Positions 32,191 to 42,253 of a stretch of 64,000 bases of DNA are shown here, in pieces. Source of the stretch: Didymella arachidicola (Eukaryota > Ascomycota > Dothideomycetes > Pleosporales > Didymellaceae). The stretch covers positions 310,001-374,000 of the forward strand of contig CM049990.2 of NCBI GenBank assembly GCA_016630955.3. The letters are read 5' to 3'. The first letter of the stretch is position 1; every line of letters begins with the position of its first letter. The position numbers and the translations under genes were made by a program. The notes under the pieces were generated by a model, which was given only the letters and a program-made list of their open reading frames with translations, had not been told where the DNA came from and did not search any database.

Positions 32191-33489
32191 ATGATTATGG
32201 CGGCGTCGTCGGCTGCAGTGTTCACACAGTCCTCTGGATACATTTGCAGGTCATGTCAGAGCAGCCTCGCCGGCTCGCGCAATGCACGCTTCAATCTGGC
32301 CCGCGTCTTCTGCACTACATCATCTTTCGAGACCCGCAATGCACTGCACAATGTGCAGCAACGCGCATTTTCGACACCGAGACCCCTCCATCGAACCCGT
32401 ACACTGATTCCTCGGAACAAGAGTACTCGAGTCTACTCGACTGCCAATGGTGCACCCCGGCCGACAGACTCCGGCATCGTAGGCCTCTCGCATCGCCGCC
32501 TCATATCCCTCTCCGGGCCAGATTCGGTCAAGTTCTTACAAGGCCTGATCACAAACAACGTACACGCCGACCGCGATCAGCCGTTCTTTGCCGCCTTCCT
32601 TGATTCAAGGGGCCGAGTGTTGTGGGATGTCTTTGTATGGGTATTCCCAGCTGTGCTGGCAGAGAAAGGCACATGGAGCTGCTACATAGAAGTTGACGCG
32701 TCAGAAGTTGAAACTCTAAGGAAACATCTGAAGCGCCACAAGCTCAGGAGTAAGGTCGCCATTGAGCTTGTGCCGGAGGAAGAGCTGGGCGTGTGGGCTG
32801 CATGGGGTAAGGCATACCAGAGCATCAATCCGCAGGCAGTCGTTGCAGAGCTTCCTGACCCGCGTGGCGATCTGTCGACGCTATGGCGGATCCTTGCGAA
32901 GCCCAATAGTGGTCTTGTTGGTGATGGAGCAGAGACACGAAGTTTGCAGCAATACCACTTGCAGCGTTACAAACTAGGCTTTGCAGAAGGTCCTCAAGAG
33001 ATACCAGCGGGGATTGCCTTACCGATGGAAGTCAATATCGATCTGGCGCAAGGCATAGACTTCAAGAAGGGCTGTTATGTGGGTCAAGAGTTAACTATAC
33101 GAACCAAACACACAGGCGTGGTTCGCAAGCGCATACTGCCCGTGCGACTGGATTACGGCGATGAGGCCTCTGTGGTTGCAATTGAGCCTGGCACCGACAT
33201 CAAGCAGCTCGACGAAGCGGGTGCTGTGAAGAAGGGTCGCGGAGCTGGCAAAATCGTGGCTCATATTGGTGATATCGGCCTTGGGCTGTGTCGACTTGAG
33301 ATGATGACCTCTATGAAGATCAGCACAGAAGGGGGAAGCTACAGAGATGGTATGGAGTTCGGTGTCTCTGCAGGAGACGGTGGTCAGGTAGTCAAGGTCA
33401 AGCCGGTACTACATCAGTGGTTTGAGGCAAGGGAGCGAACGCTTTGGGCGAAAAGCAAGCCGAAGATTACGGCCGATCCGGAAGTTTGA
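32191..33489 (+). CDS. IBA57: Iba57, mitochondrial Fe-S assembly factor (GcvT/COG0354 family)
   Basis: Single exon, 432 aa; a second ATG two codons on (32197) is equally possible. The first ~90 residues are Arg/Ser/Thr-rich with few acids, fitting a mitochondrial presequence (QQRAFSTPRPLHRTRTLIPR). The folate-binding-like body begins GIVGLSHRRLISLSGPDSVKFLQGLITNNV. The family signature KGCYVGQELTIRTKHTG (Cys near 295) is intact. Iba57 works with ISA1/ISA2 to mature 4Fe-4S clusters for aconitase and lipoate synthase in the matrix. One segment (KPKITADPEV) closes the protein; no C-terminal truncation is evident. Lipoylated GCV H protein is encoded 5 kb downstream, a functional but not obviously regulatory link. 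Confidence 0.9.
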   Translation: MIMAASSAAVFTQSSGYICRSCQSSLAGSRNARFNLARVFCTTSSFETRNALHNVQQRAFSTPRPLHRTRTLIPRNKSTRVYSTANGAPRPTDSGIVGLSHRRLISLSGPDSVKFLQGLITNNVHADRDQPFFAAFLDSRGRVLWDVFVWVFPAVLAEKGTWSCYIEVDASEVETLRKHLKRHKLRSKVAIELVPEEELGVWAAWGKAYQSINPQAVVAELPDPRGDLSTLWRILAKPNSGLVGDGAETRSLQQYHLQRYKLGFAEGPQEIPAGIALPMEVNIDLAQGIDFKKGCYVGQELTIRTKHTGVVRKRILPVRLDYGDEASVVAIEPGTDIKQLDEAGAVKKGRGAGKIVAHIGDIGLGLCRLEMMTSMKISTEGGSYRDGMEFGVSAGDGGQVVKVKPVLHQWFEARERTLWAKSKPKITADPEV

Positions 33490-33720
33490 TAGAGATAGCA
33501 TCCAGCAAAGGAATGTTTCGGGGCCCGCCGAGGTGACTTACAGGTGTACTTCGCCAATTATACTCACCGGGGCATTTAACACTAGTTGTGGCTTAGCTGC
33601 CGCAACGTCATCAGCCTGATTCGTGCTTACCCTCCTATCTAAGCACCTCGACACAACACATAATTCTTTGCTGTTTGCTTTCTCCAAGTCTTCGCCAGAA
33701 ACGTAATCTGATTCAAGAGC

Positions 33721-34869
33721 ATGGCTCTTGTGCGGCACACGGCACCCCTCGAGAGCTCGTCTACGATGACCAAGCTCGTTTCGCGGCTTCGAGGACGGCA
33801 TACCAAGAATGAGCTCAAGCAGATAGAGCGACAAGAAGTTCCTCTCGATCCGAGACCGCAACTTGTTCAAGCACCGTTACCCCTTGTGCTTCCAGAACAC
33901 CAGCAGGCCCTCGCCAACCTTGGCTGGACGACCATTACATTTCCGCTGCCAGTACCCGCAGATCTTTCGGAGGGCTTGTCACCATTTGGACCTCACCCGT
34001 TGCAAAGCGCATATGAAGCTCTGTTCTCTGCTTCACGAGCGTTCTTTGCGCAGCCTGCCGAGGAGAAGGCGCATTGGAAACATGAGCTTCGCTCTGAAGA
34101 GGGATGGTCCGCCATCCCCGGCGAGAAGGAATTCATCACACTACGCTCGCTGGAATACTGCCCTGAGGTACTTCGAGCACCAGCAAAGCGATACTGGGAC
34201 CTAATGGGAGCGCATCTAGAAAATACACTTGGTAGAATAGCAACAAGTGTAGGTATCGCAGATCCGGATGATTCAACGAAGGGTCTCAAGCAATTTGTCG
34301 GGCCATGCGCATGTATGCAAGCTAAGGATGAAGAGAAGACTGGAACGATGTTGAGGCTTTTCAGATACGAGGGATGGGAAGCAAAGGAGGTTGCGGAGCC
34401 GCACGCAGATCTCGGTTTGCTGAGCGTAGTCGTTGGGAACATTCCGGGATTAGAGGTATGGGACGGTTCGAAGTGGTTCGAAGTGGAGAAGGAAGTAGAA
34501 AAGACCGGAATGAAAGGCGCAAGCTTGCTCTCTGGTAGACAACTGGAGCGACTAAGCAATGGGCGATATCCTGCGGGCGGGCATCGAGTGGTCTCATATG
34601 GGAATCCAACAGCTGCCCAAGATGGAGAGCCGAGATACAGATACAGCATAGTGTTTGTGTTGCGCGCACACGAGCCGATGATCCTCAATTCTGAAGACCT
34701 TGAGACGACAATCACGGGTAAATGGCCAGAGCCAGTGAAGGGTATGACGGCGGGAGAATTATATGCCCAAATCCGGGGTGCGCATTTCAATATCAACATC
34801 AGCCAGGAAGAAAGAGATAGGCAAAGAGACAAAATTAGAAAGTCAAGAGAAACAGTTTCCAGCCACTAG
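33721..34869 (+). CDS. 2-oxoglutarate/Fe(II)-dependent oxygenase, isopenicillin N synthase-like
   Basis: Intronless, 382 aa, from the ATG at 33721. The N-terminal part (about 60-160) resembles the DIOX_N region, including FSASRAFFAQPAEEKAHW. The double-stranded beta-helix carries the metal triad: H228 and D230 in EPHADLGLLS and H288 in GGHRVV, with the 2OG-binding Arg at about 307 in YRYSIVF, followed by F-V-L-R-A. All key residues are therefore present and the enzyme is probably active. The substrate is not predictable. The preceding stop (IBA57) is 231 bases away on the same strand. A basic tail (RDRQRDKIRKSRETV) is unusual for the family. Confidence 0.85.
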   Translation: MALVRHTAPLESSSTMTKLVSRLRGRHTKNELKQIERQEVPLDPRPQLVQAPLPLVLPEHQQALANLGWTTITFPLPVPADLSEGLSPFGPHPLQSAYEALFSASRAFFAQPAEEKAHWKHELRSEEGWSAIPGEKEFITLRSLEYCPEVLRAPAKRYWDLMGAHLENTLGRIATSVGIADPDDSTKGLKQFVGPCACMQAKDEEKTGTMLRLFRYEGWEAKEVAEPHADLGLLSVVVGNIPGLEVWDGSKWFEVEKEVEKTGMKGASLLSGRQLERLSNGRYPAGGHRVVSYGNPTAAQDGEPRYRYSIVFVLRAHEPMILNSEDLETTITGKWPEPVKGMTAGELYAQIRGAHFNINISQEERDRQRDKIRKSRETVSSH

Positions 34870-35360
34870 GCGCTCTTCACATCGCTTCAAGCATATCTAT
34901 ATATACTTGTATACCTCCTTTTTTTTCATAGATCACTGAACTTATGCCTGTACTTTATATCTAAACTCAAGACTTGAAAACTATAAGTAGGCATTTGAGA
35001 AGCGCGACTCTTCCTCGACAAATTGAGGATCAAAAAATCGAGCTGTTGGCCCAGAAGACATGGTGAAATATGCAGATCGTTCTTGGAGCTGTCACAGCAA
35101 CAACGTTACAATGAATCACTGTAAACACATGCCATCAAAAATCAGACTGATCAGTATTTCAGTGAATAAGATGCCCATACATGCGCCCTCTCCGCGGTTT
35201 CGGTCCCCCGGGCCGCCAGGTATGCGAAGCAGTTGTTCAAAGATCAAAAGGTACAAGAGATTCGAAGACCAATTCTTTGTGAGAAAATACAGATTTGTGC
35301 TTCGGAAAGAGGAAACTGGCTAAAACAGAAACGAGTCGCTCATTAATAGCGATTAGGATA
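34870..35360. other. Intergenic, convergent ends
   Basis: About 0.5 kb of A/T-rich sequence between the 2OG oxygenase and BTB genes. A T-run (34918-34927) is probably within the 3'UTR. The ORF at 35060-35323 has no recognisable motif. Confidence 0.5.
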
Positions 35361-36522
35361 TCAGCGCTTCCCCTTCTTCAAAACCAAGCCCTTCCACCCC
35401 TTGCTGTCCCTGATTCTCCTCAGGGCCTTCCCGGCAACAGGATCCTTCACTAGACCTTCACAGCACATCTTCCTCTCTTCTTCGCTCTCATGCTCGTGAA
35501 AGTCACACCACTCCTTCTCCGTCTTCGGCCTTTCACCCCTCGCCAGCATAGTGACCAACTCAAACAAGAAGGCTTGGGGCAATTGACTGCGTAATGGAAT
35601 CGCAAACTCATTGTCCTTGTCCGGATTCCAGTACACTGTGTACATGTCGAGGAAGTACCGACACAGAGGTGAGTCCGGAGGCAAGGATTTATAAGCTGCA
35701 ATAACATTGCTGTGGTCTGGCATGGATTGCAGAATCTCGTCGTTCTTTTGCCACGCAAGAAGCACGGCGCGACGGAGTGCGGGGATAGAGTAGCGATGTG
35801 CGAAGACGTAGAGAGAGATGAAACGACGCTCTAGAAAGCCTTCGAGGCCACGCCATTTATATGGTCTCGAGCAGCATGGGCACAGTGTCTCTTTTGGTAG
35901 CTCAGGCTTCTCCGCGGGGTTCCGGACTGGCGGTAAGGGAAGCGCTTTCTCGGCTTCAGGTGAACCGGGAATCTTGTCTGCATTGACGCCGTCTGTCGTG
36001 CTGGTAAATTTGCCGCTTGAGGCTTGGCTAGCCGTGTCGTCGTCGAGGCTGACGCCCCATGATGCGGTGTCAACATCGTCGCCCTCTGGTTGATCCGCCG
36101 TACTGTTCGTACTATTCATGTCGAGAGCAGCCTCGTCGAGAGCGTGTGTTGGCGGATGGACCTCCTTCCCACCTTCGATGAGGTGATGTGGTATACAGCC
36201 GGTGTAAAGCCACATCATGAAGGCATCGAATACATCAGGACTTACATCCTCGAGCTCCAGCGATGAGCCAGAGCTCTTGTAGGGTGATGGGTTTTCGTCA
36301 CTCAGGCATTGATCAAAGTGTGGAGAGCACCGCCGCAGCAGCTCTTTGTGGCAACTGAATGGTTCCTGGACTTCGTCCTTTGCACCGACTTTGACCGTGA
36401 TGATTGTTTGGTCAAAATTTCTGTCTCTGATCAGCTCTCCGATCCGAGCGCAAACTTTAACAAAGCACTCACCTGAATGTGTGGCCGAGTGTAGAAGCGC
36501 CTTTTGAGTTGATGAACGGCAT
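35361..36522 (-). CDS. BTB/POZ-domain protein
   Basis: Two exons, 36522-36473 and 36420-35361; 369 aa. Exon 1 encodes MPFINSKGASTLGHTF and is joined by a 52-nt intron (GTGAGT...GACAG) to NFDQTIITVKVGAKDEVQEPF. The BTB fold spans about residues 22-90, with SCHKELLRRCSPHFDQCL and the helix SPDVFDAFMMWLYTGCI. An acidic Ser/Thr-rich insert (about 105-165) is followed by a CPCC segment and a second conserved helical part (FAHRYSIPALRRAVLLAWQK) that in many fungal BTB proteins continues the BACK-like region. The C-terminus is basic. Such proteins often serve as substrate adaptors or oligomerisation modules; no partner domain (Kelch, zinc finger) is present. Confidence 0.8.
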
Positions 36523-37423
36523 CTTGAATAAGTAATCTGGTTCCATTCCCAGCTGGTAAGCAGAGGGGCTCCATAGTTATATCGAACGCATCCAGCCTGA
36601 CTCCACTACGGGAGGATGGGAGCATGAGTTTCACAAGCATGCTACATGTTCGAGATAAGACGTCTCAATTGCTTGTCCGGTGCTGTATGTAGGCCGACGC
36701 ACAAGTCCAGAAGGCTTGACAAGAGGGGCTAATTGCTTGTTTGAAACCTCCGCTCGGCGCACACAAACCACAACTCGGCGGACAGCTGGGCGAGGCTGGG
36801 CAATCGTGCAACGGATGAGCGTAAAGTTGGTGTTGGGTGGACGATGACTGGTTTCGCCTGCTGTTTCACAGCTCTTGGCATCCCTGATGGGGAAAACGTC
36901 GGGCAACAGGTGTTTTGCCTCAGGAACGTAGGAAGGTACGATCAACAGTAATCCAATAAGCATCTGTCTTGTCTAAGAGGTTACAAGAAGCTCACAGTTA
37001 GTCTTTTGGCCGTTCGTTGTCGTAGTGTGCATGCTGGCTAATTCGTAGTAGTGCTGTTCTGTTGCACACGTCCAGCACGAGGGCCCTCGCCATTGATCGC
37101 CTGTCCGCCCAGCTGCACGTTTGAAAGCCAAACTTCTGTTCCGATGATGCTCACACTTTCTGCGACCTGCTCAGTACAGCAGTCGCATAGGTGACCTCGC
37201 CGTCAGTTATTAGTACTTTGTCTTGCGCGCATCATTGGAAGCGGTGATGGCGATTCCTACTTTCTGAATGGTTTCTTGATGTACCTGCAATGGATCTATG
37301 TCCAGACTGTCCCAAACGCCGTGGTATGCTACCTCTTCCTTACACAGACTCTACGATGTTGTAAACAGGGTATTGTACACTCATCAATCTCGTTCGTTCA
37401 ACAGAATGCTTGCTCTTCCTGCT
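36523..37423. other. Gene-free interval
   Basis: About 0.9 kb between the BTB gene 5' end and the MRP17 stop. An ATG ORF at 36963-36631 (110 aa, minus) has no recognisable motif and no splice partner and is not called. Confidence 0.5.
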
Positions 37424-37884
37424 CTACCTGAATGCAGCCTTCCCTGTGATATCCTTGATCTCTTCGAATTTCGTACCCATCTTGACGATCGAGTATCGGA
37501 TCAGGCGCGGATCAAGCGACATCGTCTTCCGCAGTGAATGCTGTGTACGCGCGCTCGCGTCGAAGCGCATGATGAAGTGGTGGCCGTAGTGGTGGGTCGA
37601 CTGCAGTTTCTTCGCGGCTTTGGGGAGCAGGAAGGTGCCCCAATTGGAGACGCCACGCACGACACCGTTCTGCTCAAGAACGATCTTGCCAGCAGTTTTG
37701 GCGATTCTGAATCCCGTATATCAGCAGGTAGCCCTCAGTACGCTTGGTCGAGCGGGAGTCGGCGGTGCATACTCTTTTACTTCAGTGAGGCGGCCGGGCC
37801 GCACCTGCCAATGTCAGCGCCGCTTCCTCTCCCGCATCGCCGTCGCGAGGGCGAACTCACCACTCCTATCATCTCATACAACAT
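37424..37884 (-). CDS. MRP17: Mitochondrial small-subunit ribosomal protein bS6m (Mrp17)
   Basis: Three exons, 37884-37861, 37804-37773, 37706-37424; 112 aa. The first exon is 24 nt (MLYEMIGV) and the second only 32 nt (VRPGRLTEVKE); the splice sites are GTGAGT/GGCAG and GTATGC/TTCAG. The assembled protein has the bacterial S6-like pattern: MLYEMIGVVRPG, then TAGKIVLEQNGVVRGVSNWGTFLLPK, HHYGHHFIMRFDAS and DPRLIRYSIVKMG. It is a structural component of the mitochondrial small ribosomal subunit. No cleavable presequence is evident, as in yeast Mrp17. The short exons make it easy to miss in automated annotation. It is divergent from GCV3 over 201 bases. Confidence 0.9.
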
Positions 37885-38085
37885 CGTGACCTGTTGCGTG
37901 GTGTTGCCGTCGCGGTCGCGCGCTTTCCCTCGCAAAAAGTGGTCGCTTTCGGAAAACGTTCGCACACCATCCTAATCGCCAGCTCCGCGGGCTAGTGCGG
38001 CTTGGCGATGTCATATCGCACGGCAGCTCCCCCGAGCTTCATGACCGCAATTGATTCTCCTTCCACTCACTTGATAACTCGCACA
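37885..38085. promoter_or_regulatory. Divergent promoter, MRP17 and GCV3
   Basis: 201 bases separate the start codons of two nuclear genes for mitochondrial proteins. No specific element recognised. Confidence 0.5.
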
Positions 38086-38758
38086 ATGGCTTCTCGATCC
38101 TCTGTTGTCCGCGCTGCGCGCCAATTGACATCCGCTGCGGCGAGGAGGCCGACCCCGTTTGCTTGCCAGCAATGGAGGCAGACTGCGCAGATGCCCCGGC
38201 TATTCACGGTGTCTAGCCAATGTATGCACTTGAAACTTCGCAACAGCAAGTGAGGAAGGAACGAATTTGCTGATCAATTCTAGTGCAGGAGAAGAAGTAT
38301 ACCGAGGACCACGAGTGGATCGAGGCCTCTGCAGATGGCAAGACATGTATGCACGCCGCCTTACTTGCCTTCTTTTATCCTCGCGTGAGCTATGCAGTTG
38401 TATAGCAGCGACAACAGTGATTACGCGTGCTGACTATCGTCTAGACACACTCGGTATCTCGGAATACGCCGCGAAAGCCCTTGGTGACGTCGTCTACATT
38501 GAGCTTCCCCAAGTCGATCTTGAGGTTGGTGAGGGTGACGCGATTGGTGCCGTCGAGTCTGTCAAGTCTGCCTCAGACATTCTCACTCCAGTCAGTGGGA
38601 CTGTTGCTGAGGTCAATGAGGCACTGGAGCAGAAACCGGGCGATATCAACAAGGACCCCGAGGGTGAGGCTTGGATTGCCAAGATCACCGTCTCACAAGA
38701 GCCTGCGGGCAAGCTGATGAGCGAGGCTGAGTATAAGGAGTTCACCGAGGAGGCATAA
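38086..38758 (+). CDS. GCV3: Glycine cleavage system H protein
   Basis: Three exons, 38086-38221, 38284-38346, 38445-38758; 170 aa. The introns (GTATGC...TCTAG, GTATGC...TCTAG) join VSSQ to LQEKKYTEDHEWIE and DGKT to YTLGISEYAAKALGD. An Arg/Ala-rich mitochondrial presequence covers about residues 1-45. The lipoylation lysine is in ESVKSASDILTPVSG, intact. The remainder (GDVVYIELPQ, KPGDINKDPEGEAWIAKI) matches the family over its whole length. The H protein shuttles the aminomethyl group between the P, T and L proteins in the matrix and depends on lipoylation, which in turn needs 4Fe-4S clusters. Identification is secure. Confidence 0.95.
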
Positions 38759-38900
38759 GAATTGTGGATCGCAAATACCTTTTGCTTCAGTAATCTCATG
38801 AACGCAAAAGCATGGCCCTATAACTTCAACAATTCTCACCGAGAGGAAACTCGCATCAGGCATCGAGGCAAATCGAAAAATGATTGCGGATATTCTGACA

Positions 38901-39092
38901 CTACCGAAGTGTGAAGTCGGGTGCGGAGTCTGGGGTTACAAGAGTGGGTTTGAGTTTGCGAGATACTTTTGTTGATCTGGTGGTGGTGGTGGTGGTGATA
39001 CTGGGGGCTGGATAGGACTGCCTTTCAACAAGCAGAGGAGAGCCATGGGCCAACGCGGCCAGGAGAGAAATAGGAATGAAAGTTTTCAGCAT
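38901..39092 (-). CDS. Small secreted Thr-rich peptide
   Basis: 63 aa from the ATG at 39092: MLKTFIPISLLAALAHGSP is a good signal peptide with a cleavage site near GSP. The mature part contains a run of six Thr (from an ACC repeat near 38974-38996), a basic stretch (TKVSRKLKP) and ends APDFTLR. It has no Cys and no known domain. An open frame continues upstream, but the signal peptide start is the sensible choice. It could be a secreted peptide or the first exon of something longer; a triplet repeat makes its length prone to vary. Only the signal peptide supports it. Confidence 0.4.
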   Translation of the reverse strand: MLKTFIPISLLAALAHGSPLLVERQSYPAPSITTTTTTRSTKVSRKLKPTLVTPDSAPDFTLR

Positions 39093-39782
39093 AAGCAGTT
39101 TGGGTCGTCGAGCAGATTGAGATGGGTTGCACGTTTGTCCAGGTTGTCTTCCTGCGCTTATATGATCACAGGGGGCTAGCACATGCCTTTTGTCGATCAT
39201 CCCTTCATTGTAGACGGGGCGATCCAAAGTGAATTTCAATCTGATGTGATCTGCGAATGCATACTTAGGCGGCAAAGCTGCTGCTAAGTACGCCCAGAAA
39301 TATAGATATAGCGCTTTGAAGTCGAAGTTCGCATGCGCAATCCTCGATTTATACTGCTTTTCGTTAATGGCTAGCTGCAGAGGCAGACGACACTCGCGAT
39401 TGGAGTATGTCCACCATCGAGCAGCCACCCGAGCGCCTTGGCCCTGAGAATGGCCACAGATGCACTCATTGCCAAGATGGTGCGCTTCGTAGGGGAGGAA
39501 CTCCGTGGGGTTGGTGGCCACGTTACGATTTGAGAGTGATGGGGCCTAAATCTGTTGCGTATGTTGATCGTCAAGCTTTGCGGCTAACGCTGGGCTCTAC
39601 GCTTGCTTGGTAGAGCTGCGAGCGTGGAAACCAAGGATGATGACACTGCCGAGCTGGAATGATATTGTGTCGCCAAGAGGTTCCAGTGTTACACAGCGGA
39701 CCGACTACATGTAGTTGTTGTCGCACAGCATGTGTATGTAGTCGATATGGTTTGCTCGAAGTTTCTTGCAGACTGCTCTCTT
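39093..39782. other. Intergenic region
   Basis: 0.7 kb between the small secreted peptide and the HET-domain gene 3' end. No coding signal seen beyond uninformative short ORFs. Confidence 0.4.
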
Positions 39783-41693
39783 TCATCGCAGCACGAAGGT
39801 TCGTCGTTGTGTGTTCTGTAGCCAAGCGTTGTCGAGCATTCCGCCTTCCAGAAGGTCCACAGTGCGTCCAATTCCAATTCGTTCGAATATGCTCCCACCA
39901 TCCGAATCTTCCACCTCCCGAACCAAGATAAAGTAGGTGACCATGCCCTCTTGCTGCGAATCAAAATTATCGTCTGGCGCTTGCATCAGTAAGATAGCGG
40001 TGCAGGCTCCGCAGTCTGAATCGGGGATGTCATCCCAAAATCCTGTCCCAATTCGAGATCGAGGTCCAAATGTCGTTTGTACCGAAATAATACGCTGCAA
40101 GTCGGGGTCGTCGAAAGGCGGCTGTGCGTTACAGCTGCTACAACATAATACTGGCAAACTCCATGCTTCGATATTGAGTCTTGTTTCAATGTCCTCGTTG
40201 CTGAGATCGAATTCAAGTTCAGCAATACATAAGGTCTCGAGACGCGCGTTCATGGCTGACAGTTGGTTTGTCGGCCTTTCTTCTGTAATCCGCAGCACCC
40301 ATTCTGGGGGCTCACATAGCATCTTGACCGGGCCTCTGCGCGACGCCCACGACCAAGAAGGTGCCACTGCGGATCTCCCAGAAAGGTGCACTTTCTCGCA
40401 GTACCACAGCAACCCATAGGGCAGGTGCTCTTCCCACAGACCGGCAGCATACTGCAAGCTCGTAGCATCTCGAAGTGTACTGGAGACGCCATCAATCGCC
40501 GCAAGGACGTCTTCGTCAAATGTTAGGTTCAGGCCCGAGTATTGACAAATGACGTTGTACCACTGTCCGATCTCAATTGTGGCCCCGTCATCAATGTGGC
40601 GCGGGCCAATGAAGCGTTTGCCGTTATCTTCTTGGGAGACTTCAAGTGATCTTTCACGAGCTGAGCACTCCATACACTCCCACAGCAGCTCGCCTTTTGC
40701 GAAGTGCAGAACTCTTTGTGACAGTACCCTTTCCTGCAGTACCCAACCCCTCCTACTGAGAGGTGATTGGCGAAACGTATCTCCCCAGCTGAGCCCAGCT
40801 TCTCTCCACAGCTCATTGCCACTGACCTGCGCTGTCGGCATTGCCCGTGGCGTATGCAAGAAGCCTTCGGAGCCATCGGAAGCATCCAGAGCAGAAATAG
40901 TGAGATGTGCGTTTCTGTAGTAGTAGCCCATCATGGCGGACTCAGCTTGCCAGTCTTCCTCGCTGTCTTGAATGATACAGAGTGCATCAATCCACAAGTA
41001 GTCGATTCGGAGTTTCCGAGTCAATTCGATGGCGTCGAGGAAGGTTTGAGGGAGAGCTTCTGGCTCAAGGACACGTTTGAATGCCCCCACATTCGCTTTT
41101 GTGGTTGTCAATCCCAGCGAGCCGCCCCAGCAATGGCTCAAAGCTGCATACTTTTCACCCGCGCCCATGACATCAAGTTCGACAAGTCGCAGCCGACCAG
41201 TGACTGCGATAAGTCTCTGAGGAATGACCGGGTATGTGACTTCGAGAGTTGCCCTATCACATGCGCGGTGATTCGTCGCGCAGTCGTTCAGCCACGTCTT
41301 GATTAGATTGTAGGAAGTCAGAGTGTCTGGACGAGCTTCTGTGGTTCGAAAACCAGATTCTGGACAGAGTCAGCATCGAAAAGGTCGAATGGTTGAATCG
41401 CCCCAACGCATACCTGTCCCAACTACCTCAAAACGAACGATGGCATCGTTAAACCCCTTTACCCAAACATATTCAGGGCTCAGTCTGGCAATGCGCAGCC
41501 GCTCGCGCCTACCCGTACTTACCTCCACATGATGACAGAATTTGAGGAAGAGCAACCGACAGATCTGGCACCCTTTTGCTGCAGACAGCTTCAGCGCTGG
41601 CTCGGTGTGGTGATCAATCCAATTGTGCAAGTTGCCACCGGCTGTTCGACGGCACAGCTTGCAAAGCACAATGGCATCTGACATAGCCCGCAT
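39783..41693 (-). CDS. HET-domain protein (heterokaryon incompatibility)
   Basis: Two exons, 41693-41414 and 41359-39783; 618 aa. The 54-nt intron (GTATGC...TCCAG) joins EVVGT to ESGFRTTEAR in frame. The N-terminus has a Cys-rich start (IVLCKLCRRTAGGN, GCQICRLLF) usual for these proteins, then SYNLIKTWLNDCATNHRAC. The HET domain spans about 157-300: KYAALSHCWGG, LRIDYLWIDALCIIQD, MGYYYRNAHLTISALDA, and SRRGWVLQERVLSQRVLHF. The C-terminal half contains APSWSWASRRGP, also typical. HET domains trigger cell death when non-self is detected; many family members are of unknown allelic specificity. The gene is full length without frameshifts, divergent from HEM3. Confidence 0.9.
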
Positions 41694-42253
41694 ACATCTT
41701 CACGGTCGGAAGCAATGAGAGAAGGAACGAGAGAATCGATCTGGGGCTGGTTGCAGGATAATGTTGATAGCACAGCCTCCGCGTAGCGCTTACTGCAAGT
41801 AGCTGGATAAGGCGGTCGGATTTGCAGCCACTCGGCCCATCTGCGTTTTACTGTCTTCTCTGCGGGACCCGAGCCCCGAGAAGATGCTTGACACTGCTCT
41901 GAAAACCCCCAGAATGGCGTCGCGTTGGACGTGGATTGCAGGTGCCAAACGTGGCTGCTTGGAGCTGCTCACAGGGTATCGGCATGCATTACAGACCCCG
42001 TGCGGCTCATAATCGATGCAGTTCAGCATCTGCGGAATGGTATGCTGGAAGTCCAGAATCAACGCGCTACTATCGACTATGTGAGCCTCTTTGCAGCTGG
42101 AGGTGTACCTGACGCTAGGTAGTGGGACTGTGACGTGAGTGACGCCGAACGTGCCCCGCGATCTCACCGAGGCTCAGAGGAAAGAGGTTTACAGCTACAG
42201 TCTCCTCTTGCTCTTGCTGCACCAACAGTCACTCCTTACTCGTTTAACCCGCC
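41694..42253. promoter_or_regulatory. Divergent intergenic region, HET gene and HEM3
   Basis: 560 bases between start codons of opposite strands. The HEM3-proximal part has a CTC/TTG-rich stretch before the ATG. No specific element recognised. Confidence 0.4.

Noticed and set aside
36631..36963. 110-aa ATG ORF upstream of the BTB gene
   Set aside because: No recognisable motif, no splice partner, and composition unlike neighbouring genes.
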